DNA of 64,000 nt from Flavilitoribacter nigricans DSM 23189 = NBRC 102662 (GTDB lineage: Bacteria; Bacteroidota; Bacteroidia; Chitinophagales; Saprospiraceae), in contig NZ_PDUD01000023.1 in assembly GCF_002646595.1 (NCBI RefSeq), positions 62,001 to 126,000 on the forward strand, in the 5' to 3' direction. Of the stretch, positions 44,551-52,935 are shown piece by piece (within the stretch, counting starts at the first letter, position 1; every line of letters begins with the position of its first letter). The notes under the pieces were generated by a model, which saw only the letters and a program-made list of their open reading frames with translations, was not told the origin of the DNA and did not search any database. Position numbers and translations under genes: made by a program.

Positions 44551-45605
44551 AACGCTAAACTTAGGTGAACCGAGAAGCGATCCCGGCCTTTTTCAATTTC
44601 CAGTTGGTGGCGATCGCCCGGATAGAGTAGGGCCAGTCGCTTGGCGGTATTTTCCAGGCCGACACCGCCGACTCGGTCTTTGGTGAATTCATTCGCGGGC
44701 AGACTGTTCTCGACCCGAAAGTCAACTGTGCGACCTTCCGTTCGCAGACTAATGTGAATATAACCACTGTTCAGGTCTTCGATCTTACTGTGTTTGAATG
44801 CATTCTCCACGAAGGGTATGAACAGTAGCGGAGCGATCATCAGATCTCCCGCGGGAGATTCCAGATCGAGGCGGATGTCCATGCCGCGACTGTCCTTCAG
44901 TTGTTTCAGGCTCACATAATTCTGAATATACAGGATCTCATTTTTCAATGGTACCCGGTCGGCGTCGGCATCGTAGACCATATACCGCAGGATCTCCGAA
45001 AGCTGCATAATGCTTTCCGGGGTCTGGGGGGATTCGACTACGCTCAGACTGTAGATGTTATTCAGTGCATTGAACAGGAAATGGGGATTCACCTGGGATT
45101 TGAGGAATTTCAGTTCGGTTTCCAGTTTCTCCTTGTCCGAGCGTATCGCCTGTTTCTCCTGCCGGTTGGCAAAGCGGGCGATCTCGATCAGCGTACTCCC
45201 CAGAAATGCGATCAGAAAAGGCATCATCAGCGCCATCCAGCGGAAACCATTGAAAGAATTTCTCCGGTCGGGCCTTTCTATACGGGGCCGATCTTCTTCC
45301 GTGGGATTGCGCAGCCAGTCCGACCAGGGCCAGATATCTCCGTGGATCAGGTAGGTGATGCCGATCAGAATGGCGACAGCGGCCAGAATAAAGAAGAGGT
45401 ATTTTTTACGAAAGTAAAGCCGGGGTAGCAGTACCCCCAGGTTGATGGTGACGATCAGGGGGATACCGATCGCACTGGCCGTCGCGATATTGACGAAGCG
45501 GGAAAAGTTCTCCATCCCGTCGGTCAGGAAGAAGGAGATGACCAGCCAGGCGAACGTCCACAGCAGTAACTGCCACAACAGATGATGTCTTTCCATTTTA
45601 ATCAT
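44547..45605 (-). CDS. LytS-type sensor histidine kinase (His_kinase domain)
   Basis: 352 aa inner-membrane kinase with four predicted helices (about 10-140) and no periplasmic sensor domain. Residues 155-195 hold the His_kinase domain LKSQVNPHFLFNALNNIYSL with phosphoaccepting His175. The HATPase part has FVENAFKHSKI and GVGLENTAKRLALLY. An alternative start is the Met4 codon (45596). Its regulator follows with a 4-base overlap. The short loops between helices suggest sensing within the membrane. Confidence 0.92.
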   Translation of the reverse strand: MIKMERHHLLWQLLLWTFAWLVISFFLTDGMENFSRFVNIATASAIGIPLIVTINLGVLLPRLYFRKKYLFFILAAVAILIGITYLIHGDIWPWSDWLRNPTEEDRPRIERPDRRNSFNGFRWMALMMPFLIAFLGSTLIEIARFANRQEKQAIRSDKEKLETELKFLKSQVNPHFLFNALNNIYSLSVVESPQTPESIMQLSEILRYMVYDADADRVPLKNEILYIQNYVSLKQLKDSRGMDIRLDLESPAGDLMIAPLLFIPFVENAFKHSKIEDLNSGYIHISLRTEGRTVDFRVENSLPANEFTKDRVGGVGLENTAKRLALLYPGDRHQLEIEKGRDRFSVHLSLAL

Positions 45606-45853
45606 ACTACGAATCTCCTAAGCTTTTCCCTGATTTTAAAAACTGATCAATGAACACGCCTTTTCTGTCAATCAAGACCGGGATCGGCTCAATGACCGTG
45701 TTTTTGGAACCCAGATCCGGGAAATTGATCAAATCCGGCTAGTCCTCGATAAGATGATCCTCCAGGTTGAATTTCTTTGTCAGCCCCCGCCGAGCCCTGC
45801 ATCTTGCAGTCATATTCAAAAAACAATCACCAAACTTTTAAAAAACTAAAGTT

Positions 45854-46279
45854 ATGAAATCGACTAAAAAAGTAATCCTGGCGGCCACCCTATTTTTAAT
45901 GATGGGCTTATCCGTCAGCGCACAAAGCAGAAAAGCCGCAGAGCGTCCGCGCCTGGATCCGGAAAAAGAAACCACCCAGTTGGTTGAAAAGCTGGATCTC
46001 TCCCAAAAGCAGGCGGATAAGGTGAAAAAGATCAATCAGGACTTCGCCAAAAAAATGGAGCAGGCGCGCACCGCCAAGGAAGATGGCCGTCCCGCCAGCC
46101 GGGAAACCATGGCTCAGCTCCATCGGGAAAAGACCGATAAAATGAAGGCCGTACTTTCCAAAAAGCAGTACGAAGCGTACGAAAAGGTCTACGCTGAGAA
46201 AGGTAAGCAAATGCGCCAGAAGGCAACGGGAGAAAAGCACCCCGCCGAATCTAAAACCAGAACCGGTACCCGGCGCTAG
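45854..46279 (+). CDS. Spy/CpxP-like small periplasmic protein
   Basis: 141 aa protein, signal peptide ending SVSAQ (about 1-24), then a Lys/Glu-rich helical region. The segment TTQLVEKLDLSQKQADKVKK, an LxxT/Q-type start of Spy-like folds, and MKAVLSKKQYEAYEKVYAEK show the helical hairpin of the DUF4890/Spy-like family of periplasmic chaperones or stress proteins. The tail is basic. It lies upstream of the receptor gene, which it may be co-transcribed with; a hairpin separates them. The divergent kinase pair may regulate both. Confidence 0.8.
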   Translation: MKSTKKVILAATLFLMMGLSVSAQSRKAAERPRLDPEKETTQLVEKLDLSQKQADKVKKINQDFAKKMEQARTAKEDGRPASRETMAQLHREKTDKMKAVLSKKQYEAYEKVYAEKGKQMRQKATGEKHPAESKTRTGTRR

Positions 46280-46285
46280 CCGGAC

Positions 46286-46326
46286 GGCGAACGGGTAGCT
46301 ACCACAAACAGCCGCTGCCCGTCGCC
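46286..46326 (+). terminator. hairpin after the Spy-like gene
   Basis: Arms GGCGAACGGG and CCCGTCGCC (one bulge) with AGC/GCT inside, 6 bases past the stop. No T-tract follows, so it may be an attenuator or mRNA stabiliser before the receptor gene rather than a full stop. Confidence 0.4.
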
Positions 46327-46403
46327 GGCCAACCTGATCGAATAACATTTTCCACGCCTGGCAGACCGGGAGGTTCCAGCTCAATCTATAAACTCCTTAA
46401 ACA

Positions 46404-49175
46404 ATGAAAAACTATCTGCTGCTGCTCGCAGCGCTCCTGACCACGATAACGGGCTTCGGCCAGACCTTCCCGATCACCGGCATGGCTACCGATGCTACGG
46501 ACGGGCTTGCCCTGATCGGCGCCCACGTATCCCTCAATGACGCGACTTCCGGCCAGCTAAAAGCAACGGTCACCGATCTGGACGGCAGTTTCCAACTGGA
46601 AGCCGAACCCGGAAATTACACCCTGCACATCACCTACATCGGGTATCAGGACCTGACCCAACCGATCGAAGTGACCGACGGCACGGTGCCACTGGGCAAT
46701 CTTACGCTCCAACAGGGCGTCGCGCTGACGGAAGTTGAAGTGATCGGCAAGGTTCTGCCGGTGCAACAGTACGGCGATACCACCGCCTACAATGCCGCCG
46801 CGTATAAAACCCTGCCGGACGCCAGTGCGGAGGATCTCATTCAAAAGATGCCGACCGTGGTCATGAGTGGTGGTACGATCCAGGCCCAGGGCGAAGACGT
46901 GAAAAAAGTACTGGTAGACGGCAAGCCGTTCTTTGGCGACGACCCCACCGCGGCCTTGCGGAACCTGCCGGCGGAAGTGATCGAGAAAGTGGAGATCTTC
47001 GATGAGCAGAGTGAGCAGGCCAAACTTACCGGCTTTGCGGACGGCGAAACTTCCAAAACGATCAACATCGTCACCAAACCGAATATGCAAACGGGCGTCT
47101 TCGGATCGCTCTACGGCGGTTACGGTACCGAAGGGGTATACAAAGTAGGCGGGAACGTCAATATTTTCAACGGGGATCAGCGGATCACCATCATGGGTTT
47201 GTCCAATAATATCAACCAGCAGAATTTCAGTACGGAAGATCTGCTGGGGGTGGTGGGTGATTCTGGCGGCCGTACCGGCGGACGCGGACGGCCCGGTGGT
47301 GGCGGCCCGGGTGGTCCCGGCGGTACCAGTGATTTTCTGGTAAGCCAGCAGGGCGGGATCACTCAGTCGGATGCACTGGGGATCAACTTTTCGGACCAGT
47401 GGGGAACGGATCTCTCCGTTACGGCCAGTTATTTCTACAATCGGGCCGACAACACCAGTAACCAGTTGCTGAACCAGGAATTCTTCGGTGCGGATACCAC
47501 GAGTTCTTTTTACAACGAACAGAGCCTGACCCGGGGGATCAACACCAACCACCGCTTCAATCTGAAACTGGATCACGATATCAGTGAGCGAAGTTCGCTA
47601 AGCTGGAATGCCAAAGCCGCCTGGCAGGGAAATACCGGTAGCCAGTCCGTTTTTGCCCAGACGCTGTCGGGTTCCGACTGGTTGACACAAACCAACAACG
47701 AACTGCAAACCGATCTTTCGGCTCTCAACCTGAGTAATGACCTGACCTGGAAATACAAATTTGATCAGCCCCGCCGTACGCTGTCCGTTCGGCTGAATAC
47801 GGGTTGGGCGCCCAAGATCGGGGATCGCTCTTTGCTCTCCGAAAGCCTGTACAGCGACGCGGCCGGGGCATACAGCTGGCTCGACCAGTACGCCACCCTC
47901 GATCAGCGCACCTGGAATGCTTCGGCGGATGTACAGTATACCGAGCCGCTGGGCGAAAAAAGCATGCTGCTCCTGAACTACCGCGCCAGCTACCAGCAGC
48001 AGGAAAGTAATACGGAAACTTACGATCTGGATGAAGCTTCGCAGGATTATGATCTCCTGAACGACGAACTGAGCAATACCTTCTCCAATGATTATGTCAC
48101 CCAACAGGCCGGGGTGGGGCTCAACTGGAGATCGGGCGATCTGAGCCTGATGGCTCGCACCAACCTGCAGTGGGCCGAACTGAGCAACGAGCAGATCCTG
48201 CCGGAAGCGGGTGTTTACAACCAGAACTATGTGACGGTACTGCCGATGGCAAATTTGCGCTACAAGATCTCATCTTCGGCCAATCTGAACCTGTCCTACC
48301 GGACGTCTACGAATTTCCCGACGGTCAGCCAGCTACAAAACGTACTGGACAACAGCAATCCACTGCAATTGTCGATCGGTAATCCGGAACTGACACCGGC
48401 GTATCAGCACCGGTTTAATGCCAGGTATTCCAAAACCAGTACAGAGAATTCTTCGGTATTCTTTGCGATGCTCGGGGCGGATTTTACCAATAACTATATT
48501 GCCGGCAGTACGCTTTTGGCGAATGATGAGGATCCATTATTTGCGGACATGGATGTAGCGGCGGGAGCCCGCCTGACGATGCCGGTCAACCTGGACGGCC
48601 AGTGGAACATCCGGTCCTTTATGACCTATGGATTCCCGATCGGTTTTCTGGGATCGAACCTGAACGTGGACCTGATGGCCAATCTGAGCCAAACCCCGGG
48701 CATGGTCAGCAACGAACTGAACACTACTGATAAAAAGACCGCCGGTATCGGCCTTACCCTGAGCAGTAACATCAGCGATAAGGTGGATTTCACCGTATCC
48801 AGCCGGAGCAATTACAATACGGTTACCAACTCCCTGTCTCCGGGCGTACAGACCAACTATTTCAACCAGGATACCCGGCTGAAATTCGACTGGGTACTGG
48901 GTAGCGGATTCGTCTTTCGTACGGACCTGAACCACCAGTTCTACGATGGCCTCAGCGATGAGTTCGCCCAGAACTATCTGCTGTGGAACATGAGTATCGG
49001 TAAAAAAGTATTGAAAGGTGATCGGGGAGAGATCAGCTTGTCCGTATTTGACCTGCTGGATCAGAACAACAGTCTGGTGCGAAACGTAACGGAAACCTAT
49101 CTGGAAGATGTCCAGACCAATGTGCTGCAGCAATACGTAATGCTGAGCTTTAAATACGACATCAGAAGCTTTTAA
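46404..49175 (+). CDS. outer-membrane beta-barrel receptor with carboxypeptidase-regulatory domain
   Basis: 923 aa outer-membrane protein. A signal peptide (to FGQTF) is followed by a CarboxypepD_reg-like domain (about 25-105), a TonB-plug-like part (QKMPTVVMSGGTIQAQGEDV, KKVLVDGKPFFGDDPTAALR, INIVTKPN) and a C-terminal barrel of the OMP_b-brl family ending in aromatic residues (LSFKYDIRSF). A glycine-rich insert (GGRTGGRGRPGGGGPGG, about 290-305) is unusual. It is SusC-like in layout but no SusD partner is nearby. The substrate is unknown. The divergent LytS/LytTR pair is a candidate regulator. Confidence 0.88.
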   Translation: MKNYLLLLAALLTTITGFGQTFPITGMATDATDGLALIGAHVSLNDATSGQLKATVTDLDGSFQLEAEPGNYTLHITYIGYQDLTQPIEVTDGTVPLGNLTLQQGVALTEVEVIGKVLPVQQYGDTTAYNAAAYKTLPDASAEDLIQKMPTVVMSGGTIQAQGEDVKKVLVDGKPFFGDDPTAALRNLPAEVIEKVEIFDEQSEQAKLTGFADGETSKTINIVTKPNMQTGVFGSLYGGYGTEGVYKVGGNVNIFNGDQRITIMGLSNNINQQNFSTEDLLGVVGDSGGRTGGRGRPGGGGPGGPGGTSDFLVSQQGGITQSDALGINFSDQWGTDLSVTASYFYNRADNTSNQLLNQEFFGADTTSSFYNEQSLTRGINTNHRFNLKLDHDISERSSLSWNAKAAWQGNTGSQSVFAQTLSGSDWLTQTNNELQTDLSALNLSNDLTWKYKFDQPRRTLSVRLNTGWAPKIGDRSLLSESLYSDAAGAYSWLDQYATLDQRTWNASADVQYTEPLGEKSMLLLNYRASYQQQESNTETYDLDEASQDYDLLNDELSNTFSNDYVTQQAGVGLNWRSGDLSLMARTNLQWAELSNEQILPEAGVYNQNYVTVLPMANLRYKISSSANLNLSYRTSTNFPTVSQLQNVLDNSNPLQLSIGNPELTPAYQHRFNARYSKTSTENSSVFFAMLGADFTNNYIAGSTLLANDEDPLFADMDVAAGARLTMPVNLDGQWNIRSFMTYGFPIGFLGSNLNVDLMANLSQTPGMVSNELNTTDKKTAGIGLTLSSNISDKVDFTVSSRSNYNTVTNSLSPGVQTNYFNQDTRLKFDWVLGSGFVFRTDLNHQFYDGLSDEFAQNYLLWNMSIGKKVLKGDRGEISLSVFDLLDQNNSLVRNVTETYLEDVQTNVLQQYVMLSFKYDIRSF

Positions 49176-49188
49176 GCGGTAGAAACAG

Positions 49189-49248
49189 AAAGGGATCAGC
49201 CATTGCCGGGGAATTGGGTTTCCCGCTTACGCAATCGCTGATCCCTTT
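49189..49248. terminator. bidirectional terminator hairpin
   Basis: Arms AAAGGGATCAGC (49189-49200) and GCTGATCCCTTT (49237-49248) are perfect; after one mismatch ATTGC/GCAAT continues the stem, and a further GGGGAA/TTTCCC sits in the loop. A TTTTATCATTTT exit follows on the plus strand. It lies between the convergent receptor gene and a small minus-strand gene. Confidence 0.8.
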
Positions 49249-49270
49249 TATCATTTTGAATACCGCCGGA

Positions 49271-49420
49271 TCAATTCCGCGTATGGTGGATCATTTCGGT
49301 CTCTTCCGTGGTGTTGATCACCTTAACGCCGAGATTCCGCAGGAGCACCGTCAGCAGGATCAGGCCGATAACCACCAGCATAATGATCTCCCAGCGGTTG
49401 AGTACTTTGCGCTTTGCCAT
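49271..49420 (-). CDS. small single-span membrane protein
   Basis: A 49-codon frame from ATG 49420 to TGA 49271. It encodes a basic start MAKRKVLNRWE, one strongly hydrophobic helix (IIMLVVIGLILLTVLL) and a polar end rich in His and Thr. The layout of basic, hydrophobic, polar is typical of small inner-membrane proteins, and it fills the gap between the terminator and the semialdehyde dehydrogenase, which is upstream in the same direction. No family could be named; it is too short for many gene callers. Confidence 0.55.
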   Translation of the reverse strand: MAKRKVLNRWEIIMLVVIGLILLTVLLRNLGVKVINTTEETEMIHHTRN

Positions 49421-49489
49421 ATTTCGTTATCTGTATGCTATTACCAATAGCTCGTTGGTTAAGACGAGCGAATTATCAGCGGGTAACCC

Positions 49490-50959
49490 CTACCAGCCCC
49501 GCTTGGTCCATTCTCCGTTTACCTTACGCCACAGGCCCAGCGGATTGCCGTTGCGCAGTGCTGCCGGCAGCAGATGATCCGGGCAATCCTGATAACAGAC
49601 CGGACGCAGCCAGCGCCGGATCGCACTGGTGCCCACCGAGGTATACCGGCTGTCAGTCGTTGCGGGCCAGGGTCCACCGTGGATCATGGCGTGCCCGACT
49701 TCCACACCCGTAGGTACACCGTTGAAGATCACCCGGCCGGCGATCTCTTCGGCTACCGGCAGGAGCTGGTCGTAATCATCCAGGTCTTTGGCGGTGCCCA
49801 TAATGGTCGTGGTCAACTGACCGCCAACCGCTTTCCATACGGCCAGCAACTGGTCGATATCTTCACATTTTACCAGCAGGGCGAAGGGACCGAATATCTC
49901 TTCGTGCAGTTTTGGATTTTCCAGGAAATCGGCGGCCTGTACGGTGGCGAGCGCCGGTGGCGCTTCCAGGACGGCGACATCTTCTACCGGCTCGTGGACG
50001 GTAGTGACCCCCTTTTCCTGCAAGATATCACCCAATTTTTTCTGATAATTACTGTGGATGCCTTCGTGCAGCATTTTGTCGGCTGCTTTCTGGGAAAGCT
50101 CGGCACCCAGCGCTTCTACGAAGGTGTCGAGTTCGGCGCCTTCGATGGCCAGCATTAAGCCCGGGTTCGTACAGAACTGGCCTACTCCCAGGGTGATCGA
50201 TCCGGCGTACTGGGCCGCCAGTTGGGCACCATTCTGCGTCAGGGTATCCGGAAGGAAAAGTACCGGATTGACGCTGCCCATCTCCGCAAAAACCGGGATC
50301 GGCTGTTCTCTTTCCTGCGCGTATTTCACCAGGGCCTGACCACCGGTGAAAGAACCGGTAAATCCAACTCCCTGCGTGATAGGATCCTGTACCAGGGCCT
50401 GTCCGATGGAGAAGGCACTACCGCCCACGTGCTGGACTACGCCATCCGGCATATCACAGGCTTTGGCTGCTTTTTCCATCGCGCCGAAAACCAGTTCGGA
50501 AGTCTTGGGATGGGCCGGGTGACCTTTGATCACCACCGGGCAACCGGCAGCCAGGGCCGAAGCGGTATCGCCGCCCGCCGTGGAAAAGGCCAGCGGGAAG
50601 TTACTCGCTCCGAATACTACGATCGGGCCCAGCGGACGCGTCATACGCCGGATATCGGCCCGGGGAAAAGGTTGGCGTTCGGGCATGGCCGTATCAATCA
50701 CGGCATCGGCCCAGCTGCCCCCGCGTACGTACTGAGCGAACAGGCGCAACTGGCCGCAGGTACGGCCGCGTTCGCCGGTAAGGCGACCTTCCGGCAGGTT
50801 GGATTCCGCCATGGCGGTCGTGATCAGATCGGGACCAATGGCTTCGATCTCATCCGCAATGGTTTCCAGAAATTTGGCGATGGCTTCCGGTTCGGCCTGG
50901 CGGTAGATATTTGCAGCTGCTTTGGCCCGCTGCATAACGGCATGAATGTCTTGGGTCAT
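49490..50959 (-). CDS. aldehyde dehydrogenase (NADP+), alpha-ketoglutarate-semialdehyde type
   Basis: 489 aa ALDH-superfamily enzyme. Catalytic residues are Asn120 (FGASNFPL), Lys145 (VIKGHPAH), Glu226 (FAEMGSVNP) and nucleophile Cys263 (GVGQFCTNPG). GASNFPLAFSTAGGDTASA and the FAEMGSVNPV segment are typical of alpha-ketoglutarate semialdehyde (2,5-dioxovalerate) dehydrogenases, the last step in hydroxyproline, glucarate and pentonate breakdown. The DHDPS-type enzyme gene lies 363 bases upstream on the same strand and supplies the semialdehyde in those routes. Confidence 0.88.
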   Translation of the reverse strand: MTQDIHAVMQRAKAAANIYRQAEPEAIAKFLETIADEIEAIGPDLITTAMAESNLPEGRLTGERGRTCGQLRLFAQYVRGGSWADAVIDTAMPERQPFPRADIRRMTRPLGPIVVFGASNFPLAFSTAGGDTASALAAGCPVVIKGHPAHPKTSELVFGAMEKAAKACDMPDGVVQHVGGSAFSIGQALVQDPITQGVGFTGSFTGGQALVKYAQEREQPIPVFAEMGSVNPVLFLPDTLTQNGAQLAAQYAGSITLGVGQFCTNPGLMLAIEGAELDTFVEALGAELSQKAADKMLHEGIHSNYQKKLGDILQEKGVTTVHEPVEDVAVLEAPPALATVQAADFLENPKLHEEIFGPFALLVKCEDIDQLLAVWKAVGGQLTTTIMGTAKDLDDYDQLLPVAEEIAGRVIFNGVPTGVEVGHAMIHGGPWPATTDSRYTSVGTSAIRRWLRPVCYQDCPDHLLPAALRNGNPLGLWRKVNGEWTKRGW

Positions 50960-51322
50960 TTTGGAGACTTTTTCGGTGGATTTCGTTTTGAGAAGCGGTC
51001 TGAATTAATGTTTCGTATCCATTTATCCGGGACCAAATATCCGGCAGCCATGAGCGTTTTCAGCATCCTGCATAGAAGAGGGCACAAAAAAGCGGAACCT
51101 ACCGGAAAATCGGGCCTGATAAAATCGGACCGGCATCTGAGGCCACGAATTTACAAGAATGCTGGTATAAAGTAAAATAAAAGCCGGCAGCTTGCATGAT
51201 CCGGTCCGGCCGTTGCCCTAATGGATGGCTATCCCGGGACTTTTGGAGTTTCGGAAATTGGGAAGGTAGGATGTCCGGCTTTTGGGACTCTTTTGGCGAC
51301 CGGACATCCCTTCCCTTAGTTC
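50960..51322. other. intergenic region between the two pathway genes
   Basis: 363 bases with no gene that can be supported (the plus-strand frame here is a shadow of the dehydrogenase). The only structure is the hairpin at 51259-51315 at the DHDPS-gene end. The dehydrogenase must therefore have its own promoter or be reached by read-through; no exact TAnnTTTG was seen. Confidence 0.5.
51259..51315 (-). terminator. hairpin after the DHDPS-family gene
   Basis: Perfect 10-base arms GGATGTCCGG (51269-51278) and CCGGACATCC (51300-51309), extended outward by GGGAAG/CTTCCC after a short bulge. It lies 8 bases past the stop. No T-tract, so termination may be partial. Confidence 0.6.
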
Positions 51323-52246
51323 TTAGTGAGCCGCTACTGCATCCAGCTCGGGTAATTCCGGCCGATTGGCCAGGCCTTCCCGGATGGTGCCGAGTACGCG
51401 TTCTCTTTCCGCACCGATCAGCGGCAACCGTGGCGGGCGGACCTGCTCGGAACCGATCCCTACTTCTGCTTCGGCCAGTTTGATATATTGTACCAGTTTC
51501 GGATGGATATCCAGTTCCAGCAGCGGCAGGAACCAGCGGTACAGCTGACGGGCTTCTTCCAGGCGGCCGGCTTTCACCAGCTTATAAACCGCTACCGTTT
51601 CGGCGGGGAAGGCGCACACCAGTCCGGCTACCCAGCCGTGGGCGCCGAGGCAGAGTTCCTCCATGGCCAGGGTATCCACCCCGCAGAGGATCTTATAACG
51701 ATCACCGAAACGATTGATCAGGCGGGTAACGTTGGAAACGTCCCGGGTAGATTCCTTGATGGCCTGGATGTTGTCGCATTCGGTCAGTTCTTCGAACATA
51801 TCCAGGGTGACGAGGATCTTATAATCCACCGGGTTATTGTAGATCATCATGGGCAGGCTGGTACTGTTGGCCACCGTTTTGAAATAGGTCACGGTTTCGC
51901 GGTGGTCACTCTTATAGCGCATGGGTGGCAGGATCATCAGTCCGTCGGCACCCCATTTTTCTCCGAGCTCGGCCTGTTTCAGGGCCTCCCGGGTGGAGCC
52001 TTCGGCGATGTTAAGCACCACCGGTACCCGGCCGGCAACCTGCTCGATCGCAAATTTTACCAGTCGTTCCTTTTCGTCTACCTCTAGAACGCTGCTCTCC
52101 CCGAGCGTACCGCCGAGGATGATCCCTTCTACGCCGCCGCTAAGCTGCGCTTCGAGGTTGTGGGCAAAAAGATCGAGATCCAGTTGATCATCGGCCGTGA
52201 ACTTGGTGGTCAGAGCCGGATATACGCCATTCCATTGTACTTTCAT
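51323..52246 (-). CDS. DHDPS-family enzyme, probable hydroxyproline- or sugar-acid-pathway deaminase/dehydratase
   Basis: 307 aa class I aldolase-fold protein with GGTLGES (residues 45-51), catalytic Tyr136 (MIYNNPV) and Schiff-base Lys164 (AIKES). It is clearly distinct from the nanA protein at the left of the window. Together with the neighbouring semialdehyde dehydrogenase it fits 1-pyrroline-4-hydroxy-2-carboxylate deaminase (trans-4-hydroxyproline degradation) or a 2-keto-3-deoxy-pentonate dehydratase. The AraC-type gene beyond the IS could be its regulator. No hydroxyproline epimerase or oxidase is in the window, so the choice between the pathways stays open. A -7 element lies 19 bases upstream of the ATG. 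Confidence 0.82.
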   Translation of the reverse strand: MKVQWNGVYPALTTKFTADDQLDLDLFAHNLEAQLSGGVEGIILGGTLGESSVLEVDEKERLVKFAIEQVAGRVPVVLNIAEGSTREALKQAELGEKWGADGLMILPPMRYKSDHRETVTYFKTVANSTSLPMMIYNNPVDYKILVTLDMFEELTECDNIQAIKESTRDVSNVTRLINRFGDRYKILCGVDTLAMEELCLGAHGWVAGLVCAFPAETVAVYKLVKAGRLEEARQLYRWFLPLLELDIHPKLVQYIKLAEAEVGIGSEQVRPPRLPLIGAERERVLGTIREGLANRPELPELDAVAAH

Positions 52247-52265
52247 GATGCTTTGATTTTTTTGA

Positions 52266-52273
52266 CAAAGTTA
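52266..52273 (-). promoter_or_regulatory. -7 element of the DHDPS-family gene
   Basis: TAACTTTG on the minus strand, exact TAnnTTTG, 19 bases before the ATG at 52246. No clear -33 TTTG. The heptamer array and the IS begin about 110-180 bases farther upstream. Confidence 0.6.
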
Positions 52274-52379
52274 ACCGCAGATCCTACCGCTTCCAACGCC
52301 ATAATTCACCGATCCTTTACGAATTTTAACTCAAATAGGGGTGGATGCTTGGAGAACTTGTTATTTTAGGGTAATTTAG

Positions 52380-52449
52380 TTGACGGTTGACGGTTGACGG
52401 TTGACGGTTGACGGTTGACGGTTGACGGTTGACGGTTGACGGTTGACGG
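52380..52449. repeat. heptamer tandem array, 10 identical units
   Basis: Ten perfect units of TTGACGG, which is CCGTCAA on the minus strand and so belongs to the CCRTCVA family at 29614-29697 and 53895-53929. The right end is cut by the IS3-family element: the last bases GTT are the target duplication. Confidence 0.93.
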
Positions 52450-52521
52450 TTTGTGCGCGCCTGAAATAGGTTGACAAAAAAACGAGTGTACATGCACTCA
52501 AAAAACCTTAAATTCAGGCAC

Positions 52522-52935
52522 ATGAAAAAGTCAAAGAAAACTCGATCTTACCTTCGGGAACGACGCTACTTCAGCGAAGATTTTCGTCGATCCCGCGTGA
52601 AAGAATATGATGAAGGTCAGACAAGTGTCAGCGAAATTTGTCGGGTGTATGGCGTTACCAAATCGGCAGTCTATAAATGGATTAAGAAATATTCGCCTCA
52701 CTACCAAAAAAGCATTACCAAGGTAGTTGAGGAAAAAAGCGAGACGCAAAAACGCCTGGCTTTAGAACAAAAAGTCAAAGAATTAGAACAATTTATTGGC
52801 CGTCAGCAGGTTCAGCTCAGTTATTATGAGAAGTTGTTAGCCACGGCTGAACAACGATATAATATTGAGCTGGAAAAAAACTCCGACTGGAAGTCCTCGA
52901 ATGGTTTTTCACACACCGATCCCAACACCAAATGA
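52522..52935 (+). CDS. IS3-family transposase OrfA
   Basis: About 137 aa DNA-binding part of the transposase. It has a helix-turn-helix (VSEICRVYGVTKSAVYKWIK, about 35-55) followed by a leucine-zipper-like coiled coil (LALEQKVKELEQFIGRQQVQ), as in IS3 OrfA. In-frame starts also exist at 52492 (ATG) and 52471 (TTG), the latter within the inverted repeat. The stop overlaps the orfB start (ATGA), so coupling replaces the usual -1 frameshift of many IS3 elements. Confidence 0.9.
   Translation: MKKSKKTRSYLRERRYFSEDFRRSRVKEYDEGQTSVSEICRVYGVTKSAVYKWIKKYSPHYQKSITKVVEEKSETQKRLALEQKVKELEQFIGRQQVQLSYYEKLLATAEQRYNIELEKNSDWKSSNGFSHTDPNTK

Noticed and set aside
51323-52246. Dihydrodipicolinate synthase (lysine synthesis)
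   Set aside because: Motifs GGTLGES and IYNNPV and the adjacent semialdehyde dehydrogenase and AraC genes point to a catabolic member of the family.
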